Source: Actinernus sp. WN-2022
Lineage: Eukaryota; Cnidaria; Anthozoa; Actiniaria; Actinernidae
Assembly: GCA_030867875.1 (NCBI GenBank)
Contig: JAOWCC010000553.1
Location: 1,141,001-1,205,000 of the forward strand
Length of the DNA: 64,000 nucleotides
Direction of reading: 5' to 3'
Both the position numbers and the translations under genes were made by a program. This document shows, in pieces, positions 18,995 through 30,844 of the stretch. The stretch's first letter is position 1. Every line of letters starts with the position of its first letter. The notes beneath the pieces were generated by a model. The model ran no database searches and was not told the DNA's origin. It saw only the letters and a program-made list of their open reading frames with translations.

Positions 18995-20640
18995 CTATGC
19001 ATGAGCTCCTCGAAGACGCATTTTACTTTTGACCAATGAAGGTAGGACGGGAAAGGTATAGTCTTCTTCTGGTTCCATCTCAAATACCACCTCAATTTCA
19101 TCATCATCATAATTGAATCCTTGAACCTCAGCGGTGTACCAGCCTGTAATGTAATATATGATAACATGCAATGAAATATTGTTTATGTAGTGAGATGAAT
19201 TTAAAAAGCAAATTATCTATCTAATCTATATCTATCTCTATATCTATCTAATGTATCTTAATTTATCTCTCTCTATGGAATGCGTATTAGTACATAATTT
19301 TCATCAATTAATGATATATTGCTGTTGTTCATGTTGTAACTCACCTTTTGACCATCCACTATCTCCCAGCTCCTCTTCTGTCCAGAATATTTCCAACACA
19401 GCACCTATCTCTGTCATCCTTGCATACTCACTCAATTTAGCACTTAATGCTCTTGCAGCTTTCAACGTCCCACCTTTGACATCTTTTTCAACATTGTATG
19501 TGTATTCCTTTCCTGGTTCACTGTCAAATTCAACTTCAATTGCATCTTTTCCATCATCAAAAGACTTAACTCTGCCAATGTACCATCCTGGTTTCCATCC
19601 TGTCTTGCCAATCTCTTTAGCAGTCCACAATATTTTTACCCTTGAGCCAACCATCCGCAGATTCTCCAGCAGTGTCGGTGTTTTTCCTGCCATTTCCACA
19701 TTCTTCTTGTTCTTTGTCTTGCAACTCAATAATGTCTCCTCAAATCCCTGTAGCATTTCCTCCAAATTTTCTAGACAGATTGTCTCATCGGGTGTTAGAT
19801 TGTCAGATTCTTTATACAGTGATGACGCACTGTCTCTTGGGCGATTTGAGGTTAACTTTGGGCCAGATGGAGTACTATGTCTTCGCCTTTTATGTACAAT
19901 GTTGGGGTCACATATATACAACTCCTTTTCTGCTTTTATTATTTTTATTATTATTGATAGAATGTTCTTCACACCATCAAATTCTTTTTTGAATGGCAGT
20001 CCTGATATTCCTGCTTTCAGCATACAAACTCTTAGGATCAACTCATCCTTTGTACCACATGTTAGAAGTTGGTGGAATTTTAAAATCTCCTTCAGTCGGT
20101 AAACTGTTAAACACGATAGTTCCTTGACGGAATCAGGAATCATGTTCAACTCTCCTCTATAACAGCTTAATTCTGAAGGTTTCTCCAACTCCAGTTTTTC
20201 TACTAATCTTTTAACCAGCTCATGTTTTCTTCCCTCACCTGGTAGCTTGTTTTTTGTGCACAGCTGCTGCAGTTCTTCTTTGCCATCTTCTTCATACAAC
20301 TCATGTTGACACCAGTATTCCTTCTCCTTGTCAATATTGTAATTTTCCTCAAGCTTTTCCTCAAATTCTTTAAAAAACCTTGACACCTTTGACAGGACAC
20401 AACTTCAACAACGGTAACACTCGCAGATAGTACTTTAAAAACCATTTGAAGAATCGTGGAGGGAAGAAAAGCACCAGGTGTGTTGTCTATATCTCTGGTG
20501 TCCATGACTTTGAGTTTCTCGTACGGAAGGTAGTGTAGCTCACCATCGGTCTGTAGCCAACGCACATAATCTGGTACAGGTTGCATCTCGCGAATTTCGT
20601 CATCTTCGTCTGAGATGCAATCTGGATTGTACACAACTCT
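18995..20640 (-). other. SAP + Tudor-like repeat segment
   Basis: It contains SAP-like motifs ELQQLCTKNKLPGEGRKHEL and LKEILKFHQLLTCGTKDEL, then two Tudor-like repeats: KILWTAKEIGKTGWKPGWY...IEVEFDSEPGKEY, and EIFWTEEELGDSGW joined across the intron to WYTAEVQGFNYDDDEIEVVF. SAP domains bind DNA. The Trp/Asp-rich Tudor-like fold suggests chromatin or peptide binding. The same module occurs at 60.7-63.2 kb. Confidence 0.65.
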
Positions 20641-20676
20641 TGTGTATTTGTCGCTCCAGCATGTACTTTCCCCCTC

Positions 20677-23050
20677 CTAATGGAAAGTATTATTCAAGAT
20701 CTGGTAGTCTTCACGATAACTTCCACAGAACTTTTGTTTTAGGCCCCATATTGTGGCTACTTCTGACCACAAAGAGTCTTCCACAGGAGAGTATGTACTG
20801 TCATCCTCATTTTTCCTTTGCTCAGACATCTTTAAAAACGACATAAGAGACAGTTCATCATTGAAGGGGGTCAAATCATCTTTTGCACCACGAAGAACAG
20901 TACATGCATGACCACCAAACTGTGTGTTTTTAAGGCAATTGATTACTTTGTCAGCCATGAATTCCATATTCTCGCGGTGATTTGAGTCGCCAACTTGATG
21001 TTTACTGTGGAGACCATGACTTGAAAATACCTCATTGGAAAGGGCTGCATTGTGTACAGCATGCACACGTTCAACTGGATTACGCTTGCTGTGATACTCT
21101 GCAAAATACTTCTGAGTTACTTCAGCTGAAGCATCCTTGCTAATCTTATCAACCAGAGACCCACCATAGGACTTGATGGCGCTTCTGCTGGTCCATTATC
21201 AACAATAAAAACAAAGCACTCCTTTAAGCGTCCAGTTTGTGGATTTCGGAAGACAGAATCAAGGGAAGGACTGGCCAAAAGTAGAAAAAGATCATTAAAA
21301 ACCCTTTCGACAGTATGAGATTCGAAAAAGGTTAAGTTTATGGATGTTGCTGGAATACCACTTCTTGTAATCGAGAGAGTATTGTCGTCTAGATGAATGC
21401 TGCTGGTTTTAATGAAAAGGTGTGTCATTGGTGTTACTGTATTTTGTGTTGTGCGTTGCCAGTCATGGTCAGGTAGCTCGATCCTTTTCCAAGTCTTTTC
21501 TGCTTTTTGAACAGGGGAAACGTCAGATTGGATTGCAGCTTTGGCATCTTTGGAGTCAACCATCACACTGTCAGAATTATCATGGCCCATGTCAAGTGTA
21601 AGATTTACATTTTGAGTTGTCCAGTGAAGGTTTACAACAAATTTCTCCACCCCTGTCCTTGGTGGCTTGTGAAGAGAGATACATGTATTTATACCCATAC
21701 CTGAATGGTGCCTCTTTGCCTGGTAAGTTCCTTCCTTAAAATTCTGAGTATAATTAAAACAAGACGACAGAGAAATGTTGAAGCTATCTGGAGCGAGTGC
21801 CAGGATTGTCTCCCTTGCCTGCTTCATTAGCGTTTTATTGTCGGCTGCTCTGTACAATACCATATCTGTCAATCTAGGGTGACTTTCCAATCCACCACCA
21901 CCACGGTTTACTCTGTCCTCATCGCCAAAAGCAAACTCCAGAATTCCTGTAAGATCAGGAAACTCCTCACACTTCAAAAGTCTTCCTCTTCCTTTATAGA
22001 TGTGTTGTAAATTTTCAAGTTTCTTTTTTTGAAGAAGTCGGTTTACCTTACGCCGTTTCTTCTCTTCAGATATGTTAGCATTGTCTTCAATTTCTTTTTC
22101 AATTTCTTTTTCAAGGTTTTCAAACTTCTGAAGGTTAGAAAAAACAGCTCCTTTTGATCTTCTTATTGCCCATTCATCTTGAACCTTTGATAATTCCATG
22201 ACACATTTGACGCTGGTTATCTTGGCTAGGAGTGCTGTCACAGTATCTCTGTCCCGTGTTGAGTCCATATATTTCAGTGATGTGCTGTACACGTCACCAA
22301 TGGCTTTCCCCACTCTGTTCTTTATTATTTCTTGTTCTGGTCTCTCCAAACCTGCCAAAGATTCAATTACTTTATCCACCTCTGCACCTCTGCACCTCGA
22401 TTTTCAAGAATGAAGCCACGACCTTGTAAGTATACCTGCATGACATTCAAATGTCGTGATATGGTACGAAAAAATATTGCTGATCTGTAAGGCTTGTCAC
22501 TGGTATTTTTGTTATCCCTGTACACATTTGCAAGAGCCTGAGTAGGTACTACTGGGCCCTTTTCTAAGATATACTCAGCAACAGATAGGACATCCATCTG
22601 GTGGATCTGCTGCTTTTGACTGACACCTTGATTCAATTTGTTGACAATGTCATCGACATTAACCTGTAGAGTTCCACTAACTTTGCCTACCATTCCTTTC
22701 AACTCACCATCACTATACACTTTTTCCTGTTGCCCAGCTGATGACCTGTTGATGTTTGACATTACTGCAACACCTCTTGCCTTGAACCAGTTCAGTCCAG
22801 GACCTTCAAGAGGTAGTACGTTTTCACTGACAATCTGTGGCGTAGAAGATACACTTTTGGGGATGGATGTTGGTGTAGATTTCTGTTTTATTGATGTAAA
22901 GAATGTAGAAATTGAGGGAGGATCTGATTTTGCTTTTTTAGCTGTTCCATATGTGTTCTTTACTTCTGCGTTCCTTTTCTGACGCTTAAAATATGGTGTA
23001 GGTATAGGTAATGGCGATGATTGAATCTTTTTGTTGGAAATGTTCCTTGA
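20677..23050 (-). other. Transposase-like (RNase H-fold) segment
   Basis: The part after the repeats holds an unknown domain (MDVLSVAEYILEKGP..., AIFFRTISRHL) and a region with IFIVDNGPAEAPSSP-type sequence (FVFIVDNGPAEAP near 21,200), followed in the next frame by FAEYHSKRNPVERVHA. An Asp before NGP and a Glu in a late VERVHA motif are the arrangement expected of DDE-type integrases or transposases. Family assignment is inference. Lesions at about 22,375 and 21,120 break the frame. Confidence 0.5.
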
Positions 23051-23059
23051 CTGAGGAAA

Positions 23060-24060
23060 GACGAAAGTAGAAGATGAATGGCTAGCAGCTGAAGACTGAG
23101 GAGAAGAATGGCTACCAGGTGACAGAGGAGGAGAACGGTTTCCACTAGGTGATGGAGGATGAGAATGGCTACCAACTGGAGACTGAGGAGAAGAATGGCC
23201 ACCAGGTGACAGAGGAGGAGAACGGTTTCCACTAGGTGATGAAGGAGGAGAACGGCTACCAGGTGACAGAGGAGGAGAACTTCTAGGAGACAAAGGATGG
23301 CTACCAGGTGACAGCTGAGGAGATGAATGGCTAGCAGGTGACAGAGGAGGAGAACTTCTAGGAGACAGAGGACGGCTACCAGGTGACAGAGGAGAAGAAC
23401 TTCTAGGAGACAATGGACGGCTACCAGGTGACAGGGGAGGAGAACTTCTAGGAGACAGAGGACGGCTACCAGGTGACAGACGAGTAGAACTTCTAGGAGA
23501 CAGAGGACGGCTAACAGGTGACAGAGGAGGAGAACTTCTAGGAGACAGAGGATGGCTAACAGGTGACAGACGAGTAGAACTTCTAGGAGACAGAGGACGG
23601 CTACCAGCGGACAGCTGAGGAGATGAATGGCTAGCAGGTGACAGAGGATGAGAACGGTTTCCACTAGGTGATGAAGGAGGAGAACGGCTACCAGGTGACA
23701 GAGGAGGAGAACTTCTAGGAGACAGATGGCTACCAGGTGACAGCTGAGGAGATGAATGGCTAGCAGGTGACAGAGGAGGAGAACGGTTTCCACTAGGTGA
23801 TGAAGGAGGAGAATGGCTACCAGCTGAAGACTGAGGAGAAGAATGGCTAGCAGGTGACAGAGGAGGAGAACGGTTTCCACTAGGTGATGGAGGAGGAAAA
23901 TGGCTACCAGGTGACAGAGGAGGAGAACTTCTAGGAGACAAAGGATGGCTACCAGGTGACAGCTGAGGAGATGAATGGCTACCAGGTTACAGAGGAGGAG
24001 AACTTCTAGGAGACAGAGGACGGCTACCAGGTGACAGGGGAGGAGAACAGCTACTAGCTG
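23060..24060 (-). repeat. Coding minisatellite: Ser-Pro repeats
   Basis: About 1 kb of tandem 39-60 bp units encodes SPRSSPPLSPGS / SPSGNRSPPLSPASHSS type repeats. Two unit types alternate in a higher-order pattern. All copies keep frame, showing unit lengths divisible by three. The strand-shifted frames also stay open, giving a Leu-rich artefact ORF. The predicted tract is disordered and phosphorylatable. One copy carries the TAA at 23,987-23,989. Confidence 0.85.
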
Positions 24061-25016
24061 AGGTAGAAGACTTAGATGGCCTTGTTATGTCTGCAAAGGT
24101 AGTTGTGGAAGAACAATGGCCAACAGTTGATGCAGAAGGAAGATGACCCTGGGAGGTGGATGAAAGACGGCTAGATGTACCAGGTGTGGGAGATCTAGAA
24201 GTGATATGCTGACTTTTATTTGAAGGCTTCGATGATTTTGTTGCATCTGCATAGGAGAAATACCTTGAAGAGTAGTTAGGATCTGGATTAATGCTCATTC
24301 CTTTCACAAGTGGCACAAAATGATTTGGCTCCCATTTACGAGGGTCACAAGGATTTACTGTTGTCCACATGATATAGATGGCAGATGGCAGCTGAAAGTC
24401 ATTCTGCTGGTATTTCTCCCGGGGGTAGAACATACGATGGATAAGATTTCTTACTCTGATAGATGATTTGAAGCTGGGATAAACTGAGTAAATAGGCCTG
24501 CCAATAACTGATGCCATTGCAATTAAGTTGAATGGGGTGGCGAACACATTTGGTTTTGATGTCTCTTTAGCAAGACATGTGATGGCTTGTGGCACATTGT
24601 CTTGTTTTCCCTTGTAGATTGCACTGGCCTTATCGTTACTCAGAAGAACAGGTATCAAGTTTTTTAAGGAGTAAGTGTCATCACCTGCCATCTCTCTGAA
24701 CTGGGGGGGGTTAGCATAAAACTCTGAGTGAGCTATTAACTCACATGTTGTCAGAAGACGTAGCAATCCTGACAAACTTTCATCTCCTTTAAGTACAATT
24801 GATGTACTGTTAAACAGGCAGTTACCGTTACCAGTACTTACTAAAGGAGAGAACATCTGGGAGGTATCTCTTTGATAACAAGTGTTCCCTTTGGTTCTTT
24901 GTTGAAATCAAACTGAGGTTTGCCACAAATGGACGAAAATTGTGCAGTACCTTTTCAGCTGCTTCCCTGCTTTTTACAGACTTGGTAATAGTAGCAATTT
25001 CATCACTGTTTAGCAT
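23990..25016 (-). other. OTU/vertnin-like cysteine-protease domain segment
   Basis: After about 50 helical residues the frame shifts by a small deletion near 24,853 and resumes as MFSPLVSTGNGNCLFNS. GNGNCLF matches the OTU nucleophile loop (usually DGNCLF, here Asn for Asp), and NHFVPLV about 170 residues later supplies the catalytic-type His. Vertnin-family proteins share this degenerate OTU fold, so deubiquitinase activity is uncertain. The segment runs into the Ser-Pro repeats without an intron. Confidence 0.6.
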
Positions 25017-25201
25017 TTTGAAGACCTTTTGGAGAAAAATAAATAAATCAAGATTATAAAATATTACAACACTGTCGCAGACTAATCGGTATATTATTTA
25101 TAGGAGCCCTAGCTAATCACAAATCTTACACTAGATTATTTTACTTGGGAGCTGGGGAAAAAATGACAATGAGCTGGCCGGCCAGTTCATTTTGAAAACC
25201 T

Positions 25202-25909
25202 AAGGGCCTGTTTACACGGAGAAAAGATGGCTCGGGTACAAGGGACACCCTACCCCACAAGCCAACTTTACCGAGGGTTTATATGGAAGAAACATTACTC
25301 TGGTTGCCTGGGTCTAAAGCTAGCCTTCTTGGTTTTGATTGTTAGGGGACAGGGGATAAAGACAAAAGTTGTCTCGGGAAGACAAGACAACTTTCTGTAG
25401 ACTGTTTACATGAAAAAAAAGCTGGTGTTGAATGCCATTATCTAATGACCTGTTCTAATAATGAAATTACCAAAATTAGAAATAATTTTATGAGTGAGTT
25501 ATCCAATATAAATACCAAATTTTCTGAAATTTAACCCAAGACCTCTATTTTTATTCTTATTATCTATGAATGATATTACTATTAATAAGGTCTTCGCAAA
25601 ATATTGCTTTGATATCCTTGAATGCATATACGCCTTCAATCATAATTCTAGGTTTAAATTGTATATTCACTTATACGATATATTATCATTATCTTCTAGT
25701 GACTATGTAAAATTACCATATATTAATTATCCAACGTACTTTTACGTATAAGGATGAATAAAGTTGTTGTTGTTGTAAACGCTCTATGTAAATGTACAAG
25801 AAAACGTGTGGAAAGCTAGCTTATCCAGGGTAGCTAAGGGGGGGGGGGGGGGGGGGGGTAGGGTTTCCCTAGTACCCGAGCCATCTTTTCTCCATGTAAA
25901 CAGGCCTTA
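25202..25909. mobile_element. Non-autonomous DNA transposon with about 38-bp TIRs
   Basis: The left end (aagggcctgtttacacggag..., 25,202-25,239) matches the inverted right end (25,872-25,909) with about two differences, including the shared core agaaaagatggctcgggtac. The interior has no gene and contains a run of about 20 G (25,839-25,858). The host bases flanking it do not show a clear target duplication. Confidence 0.7.
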
Positions 25910-28876
25910 AGTATTGGCTTTGCCAGCGTTGAAAAGAATTAAAGCTACTTTGCGATGCATCGAAACGTGAAATTTGAAAACGTCTGAGTACACGTAAAGC
26001 ATCCGGCCGGAGTTTTGCTTGAAAACAAAGCACCAGAGTGCAGACAATAAACCCGTGAAAATGTATTAACTAATTAGTACTATTTAGTACTAAAAACTAT
26101 ATTAGAAAACAAAGGTGTTTTTACTAATTAGTACTATTTAAAGTTAGTTCTGTTTCACACTTATATATTGTCTGCACTCTAGCTAGCTGGAATCAATTAA
26201 CAGTACGACGGACTGCGGTCATATTAATAGGGTTAAATAAAACATGTTTTGTTTAATAGTCTATAACCTGTTCTGCAAATAAATCCATGTGTGACCGATC
26301 TTTTTCTTCATTAAACTTGCTTGTAATTCGACACGAAAGCAAACGCAACTACAAGAGTTCGGAAGTTCAGTTCCGAAGAATAACACTTTAACGAAGAATA
26401 ACATCTATGACCTATCAGCGCAGAGTAGTTTTTTGATGTGATAACTATTCAGTTCCACGGTATTTTTAACTTGCACGGCTTTGGTTAAGTAATATCATGA
26501 CGGCTAACATATAATAATTTTGATTTCCGATATTCCCCCAGTCTCAAGCTCAATCTCAGCAGTTCAATCCCCCACCAGTTAACAGCAATCAATTTGACCC
26601 ATACATATTCAACAATTTTCAACGTCAACCATGGAACTCTATATTCGCCTTCTTCTTTGACGTTTACACAAACTTTGGTTTTCACGCGTGAAGTTACAAT
26701 TGTACGCCAGAGAAATAACAGCAAGAGATAAATGTTCATGTTACTTGATAAAAGGTTTATGTTTATTAACCCCCCCTTAAGACATGCCATCGTCTCTCAT
26801 GTGACCGCCATGTTCTTAATGCATTCTTAAGACTGCTCAGATCTTATGTCAAAGAAAACGTATTTCAGTGACCTAATAGTTCTCGAATTTGAACACAGTG
26901 ATTTCTACTTGAGCGCCGTGCGCCGTTTTTGTCGATTTACAGACGTAATTGAACTGTCAGACACGCCTGTTTTCACCGCCCAACCTGTTGGAATGTTCGC
27001 CAAACGTTGAATTGTCTTTGTGGGAACGTCCTGCTAACCTTGCTCGATCAACCCCTTGTGTGACCGGAAATCGACAAAAACGGCGCGCGGCGTGCTCAAG
27101 TGGAAATCGCTGTAACTTTTAGCTCTTTCCAAAAGTATTTAAGCTCCAGTTATTAAGAATAGAGCATTTTAAAAAGTCATCATAAACTTAAGTCATCATA
27201 AATAACGATACATATAAGAAAAATATTTAGATTTGTTTACGGTTTAGCAGATAATCTCACAACACCCAAACAGTTCCAGTTCATTCCATTTCAGTTGGTG
27301 TGGTTTATCTGGAGTTTAATCTATTTCACTATATTAGAAAAACTTTCTTTGAAATAACGGCTTGATACGTATGACAGGGAACAAAGTAATTGATGATAAC
27401 GATTTCCAGCGCCCCGCCAAACTTTCCGAAATTTTCCCACGAACTGTCCCAACCGAGTGTAATTGTTTCACTGGAAGTATATTTGTCACTGCCCAAAGGC
27501 TAGGATTACAACCCGTTTGACTCTAACGCGTCAGTTCCTGTCAGTTCTGCGTTTAATCTGGCGTTTAATATAATGACAGATGCCGTTGAAGCAAATAAAT
27601 ACGTTGTTAACAATGAATTGACACTTCTGTCACTCAATTGAAACAAAAACCAGACGGCCAACATCAACTCGGTTGGCAATAATTTTCAAAGTTACAAAGT
27701 AGACATGTTAGAAGAGATTTATTGTTCGGTACATCTAATTAGTATAAAATAATAATGTCACTATATGCTTGGTTAATTTGAGGCATGTTTTTTAATCATG
27801 ATCTGGCTTTTGTACGATAAGTATTTGGGTATCATGGGCGAAGCAAAAGTCGTGAAAGGCTAGTTTGCATTAGATGGCTTGTTTTCTTCAGGTTGTTTCG
27901 GAGTTTGCTAATCCCGGAAACCGCAGTTGACGTGTGACAAAAACTTCCAGATCTTGCAAAATCTACCTCTGCCTAGCAACAGCCATGAAGCGCTTTCGTT
28001 CATTTCATTGCAGCCACATGATAGGAATGATTTTAAGTCTTCGTTTAGTTTGGTAACTACCGGAATTAGATATTTCTGGTTTTCTAGCGTATATGATGAA
28101 TCTTGACCAACCCGGTAAAAATCGTGTTCTTTTTCTTGAAATCGGTATGTTGAAGATCTAAGCTTTCTACTTTATATGAAGCAGGGAATATTTGCACCGT
28201 AAATGAGCTTAACTAAATGTATGTTCAAGTACCCCAGTCGACGTGTACCCATGTAGCCCTTGACGAAATATCTTCCCCTTATTAAGCTAGGCAGTTAGAT
28301 ATTAAAACAGTGATTTAACTTATTATCTTTTATAAATGTGTCATTTACCTTGAACTGTAATTTACGCTCCTTGTATTTGTTGTTCTCTCGTGCTCGGCTT
28401 GGTCAGAAGAGTGAAGTAAATTTTGAAAAGGGCTGTCTGACAAAAAAGAGTGCAAACAAGTTACATCAGTTTTCAAAATTGGAAAAGTACTGAGTGGTCA
28501 AGAAACTTAAGAATTAAAAACGCTATAAGACAATGCTTACCTTGGACTCTGTAACTTGTCGAACGTTTTCTCGTCAAAGAACAAGTAATTCGTGGAAAAG
28601 AAGTGATTCACTAAAGAAGCTGCTACGCTACTAGTACTAGCTTACTGCATACTGAGACGTGGCGGTAGATGCATCACAGACACTGAATTGACCTTTGTCA
28701 TGATTGATCCCCTGGGATCCAAAAGCTTTGTTCTTTCCCGTCCATACTCATCATGGCGGAGCTTTGACAGGCAAATGATCCATCATGACAGATTGTCTCG
28801 CCCAAATCCCAGGGGCATTGGCACTTTCCGATCTGTTTCAAATGTGAACGCTTGTTCAATTTACCGAGAAGTCTTC
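25910..28876. other. Intergenic stretch with one inverted-repeat element
   Basis: No gene supported. At 26,894-26,938 and 27,068-27,113 two arms of about 45 bases (core tcgacaaaaacggcg in the right arm) are inverted copies with a few mismatches, about 130 bases apart, MITE-like. Interval 25,025-25,200 also holds nothing. Confidence 0.5.
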
Positions 28877-29105
28877 ATTACAGTCCTTCCCAATCACACG
28901 CGCGAAATCAATTCACTTAATTCTCTTCACGAAGAACTTGGTTTTGGTGGACGTCAATCACAGCGTTTCCATGAGAGCGTGCACGTGCGGCGGTAAAATC
29001 ACTGGGGATTGTCATGGAAACGCTTTGATTGACGTCCACCAAAACCTAGTTCTTCGTGAAGAGAAATGAATTGCTTTCGCGCGTGTGATTGGGAAGGACT
29101 GTAAT
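28877..29105. mobile_element. Foldback element with about 95-bp inverted arms
   Basis: The left arm (28,877-28,974) and right arm (29,012-29,105) are inverted copies with a handful of mismatches. The outer ends read attacagtccttcccaatca inward and the inner part contains gacgtccaccaaaacc. A GC-rich spacer of about 37 bases separates them. No coding capacity. The ORF read through the left arm is incidental. Confidence 0.85.
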
Positions 29106-29662
29106 CATCTGGGAATTACAAACATACAGTGTATTTTGCTTGAAAAGCGAGAACTACTGTTGTGATGACAAAGGGTAGTTCTAGCGCTATCTTTGATTGG
29201 ACACATTGCTTTGAAGTGGTTAATTAACCAACCGACTATAAACATACTCTTACAAATAACAAAAGTCTGTTTAATTGCATAGCTCAAATGAAGTAAATGA
29301 AGGACAACAATTGACACAAAATAAGTGGTCAAAACCATTATAAACAAATAAGTACTTACACTAAGTACTTAAACTAATTACAAGACTACTGGATTTATAT
29401 TTACTTTGCAACTGTGGTAGACGTTACCCAACCGCTAAACCTGGTCGATTGTTATTATTATTATTAGCTTTGAAAATGGAAGAAGAGTAGAGTTTAGTCT
29501 CATGAGACATTAAGATCCATATATTTTGTCATACTGTATTTCTAGTTTGCCTTTTGTCTCCATATTTGATTATAAAGTATCTCCAACTGTATAAACTGAT
29601 AAATATTAAAAAGTGACACTGATAAATAAGTCACACTGATTTCTCATGACCAGTTTGGACTC

Positions 29663-30844
29663 TCATAGTTTTTTCCTCTTTGCATCGGGATTCGTATCCT
29701 CCTCCGCATTTTGTAATTCCTCGTTGCTCTTCAATGTTGTCTCAATTTCCATTATCTTCTGCTTTATTGATTTTGATAGTGCCTCCTGTGCTCGTTTAAG
29801 TTCGGAATATGAGCCGTCAAGAATCGTTGTTTTGGTGTCAAAATTCTTTTGCAGTTGTTGTTTTTCTGTCAGTGTCGTAGTTTTTCCAAATCGTTTTCTC
29901 ATCTCTTTCAATTCTTCATCTAAACCCTCAACCTCGTTATGCGCAATCCTCATTCTTTCTAAATTCTTGTCAATGGTATTTTTCTTCTGACTCCCAATTT
30001 TTCTACCACTGGCAATCAGGTCATCTTCAAACAACGCTTTTTCTTCGCTACAAACAGCGCTTGCATCTGCTTCTAGCATCGTGGTCTTTCTCATGGACCA
30101 AGATACGTCGATAACGCCACATAACGTTGTTTTGTCGCATTTGCCGTAGTAAGGACTTTCACACAATTGTTCTGCTTTGTCGTTCCAGAAATGACGCCTC
30201 TTTCTTTCAAGCTCTGTTTTTCCACCTTTTATTTCTGTTTCGGAATATATTTTAAGCCCTCTCATTTTAGCCTTCTTGTATTTTGTTGTCATCAAAACAT
30301 CAAAAATATTTACCTCGTCCTGACGGGCCTGAGATGAGGTTGAGGTGCAAGGGTCGTTGCCATAGGCATCTTTGTATTCATTGGTTTCTGTTGAACAAAG
30401 TAATGCCTTTTATTATCTCGGGGATAATTGCTGTTTTTGCACAAAATTAGTTATTCAATTCGACATTTCGCAGGACGAGTTTTCAGTTAAGGTACCAGTA
30501 TAGCTTGACTGTCATTTCCGGTATTGATAGCATTTTATCAATATCGATTAAGTGGTTTAGAAATTACATTCCTTACCTAGGCCTTTCGGCAGGGTATCAT
30601 CAGAGCTTTTCTGATCTTCATGAGCTGCTTCCGGCATGGTCTCTTCGAAGGTTTTCTTTACTCCGGGTATTGGGTGCCCTTGTTCAGCTGGTTGCCATTC
30701 TTCACCTACGATCAGGATGGTGCCTGCGTCGAACGACAGCAAAGTTTCGTCGTCATCGATTTCCGTGCCATCGTTCTCACAGAACACGCGTACATTGTAA
30801 TTCTCTTGGCCAAGCTTTTTAGTACCTACGAAATTAAATAGCAT
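29663..30844 (-). CDS. CIDE-N domain protein, two exons
   Basis: Exon 1 (30,844-30,577, ATG used) encodes a CIDE-N-like domain: YNVRVFCENDGTEIDDDETL then GTILIVGEEWQP, matching the DGT-x-(V/I)-DD-x-E core and the closing W of this DFF/CIDE family. The donor is CTAG|GTAAGG. Exon 2 (30,387-29,663) begins after aacag; the phase 1 join holds the frame. It encodes a Ser/Thr linker and then a charged coiled-coil region (EGLDEELKEMRKRFGK, LKRAQEALSKSIKQKIMEI), ending RKKL-stop. CIDE-N domains mediate homotypic interactions in apoptotic nuclease and lipid-droplet proteins. Role here is unknown. An acceptor-like ttcgtag at 30,826 leaves open that exon 1 continues from an upstream exon. Confidence 0.6.

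Larger units (their letters stand above)
18995..25016 (-). pseudogene. OTU/vertnin-like + Ser-Pro repeat + transposase-like + SAP + Tudor-like gene, decayed
   Basis: From ATG 25,016 down to TAG 18,995 the minus strand encodes, in order, an OTU/vertnin-like N-terminus, a long Ser-Pro repeat tract, an unknown middle domain, an RNase H-fold transposase-like region, two SAP-like helices and two Tudor-like repeats. Six lesions interrupt an otherwise collinear protein. They are: frameshift near 24,853; in-frame stop 23,987-23,989 (a repeat TCA became TAA); 8-bp tandem duplication near 22,375; frameshift near 21,120; in-frame stop 20,677-20,679; and frameshift in an A6 run at 20,372-20,377. One intron (19,344-19,144) with GTGAGT and TTACAG borders is phase 1. 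Either a transposon-derived gene now dead, or some lesions are assembly errors. Family members with this domain order are known to me only vaguely from cnidarians. Confidence 0.7.

Noticed and set aside
22960..23880. 306-codon Leu-rich ORF on the minus strand
   Set aside because: It is the shifted reading of the Ser-Pro minisatellite; the Ser-Pro frame continues into recognisable domains on both sides.
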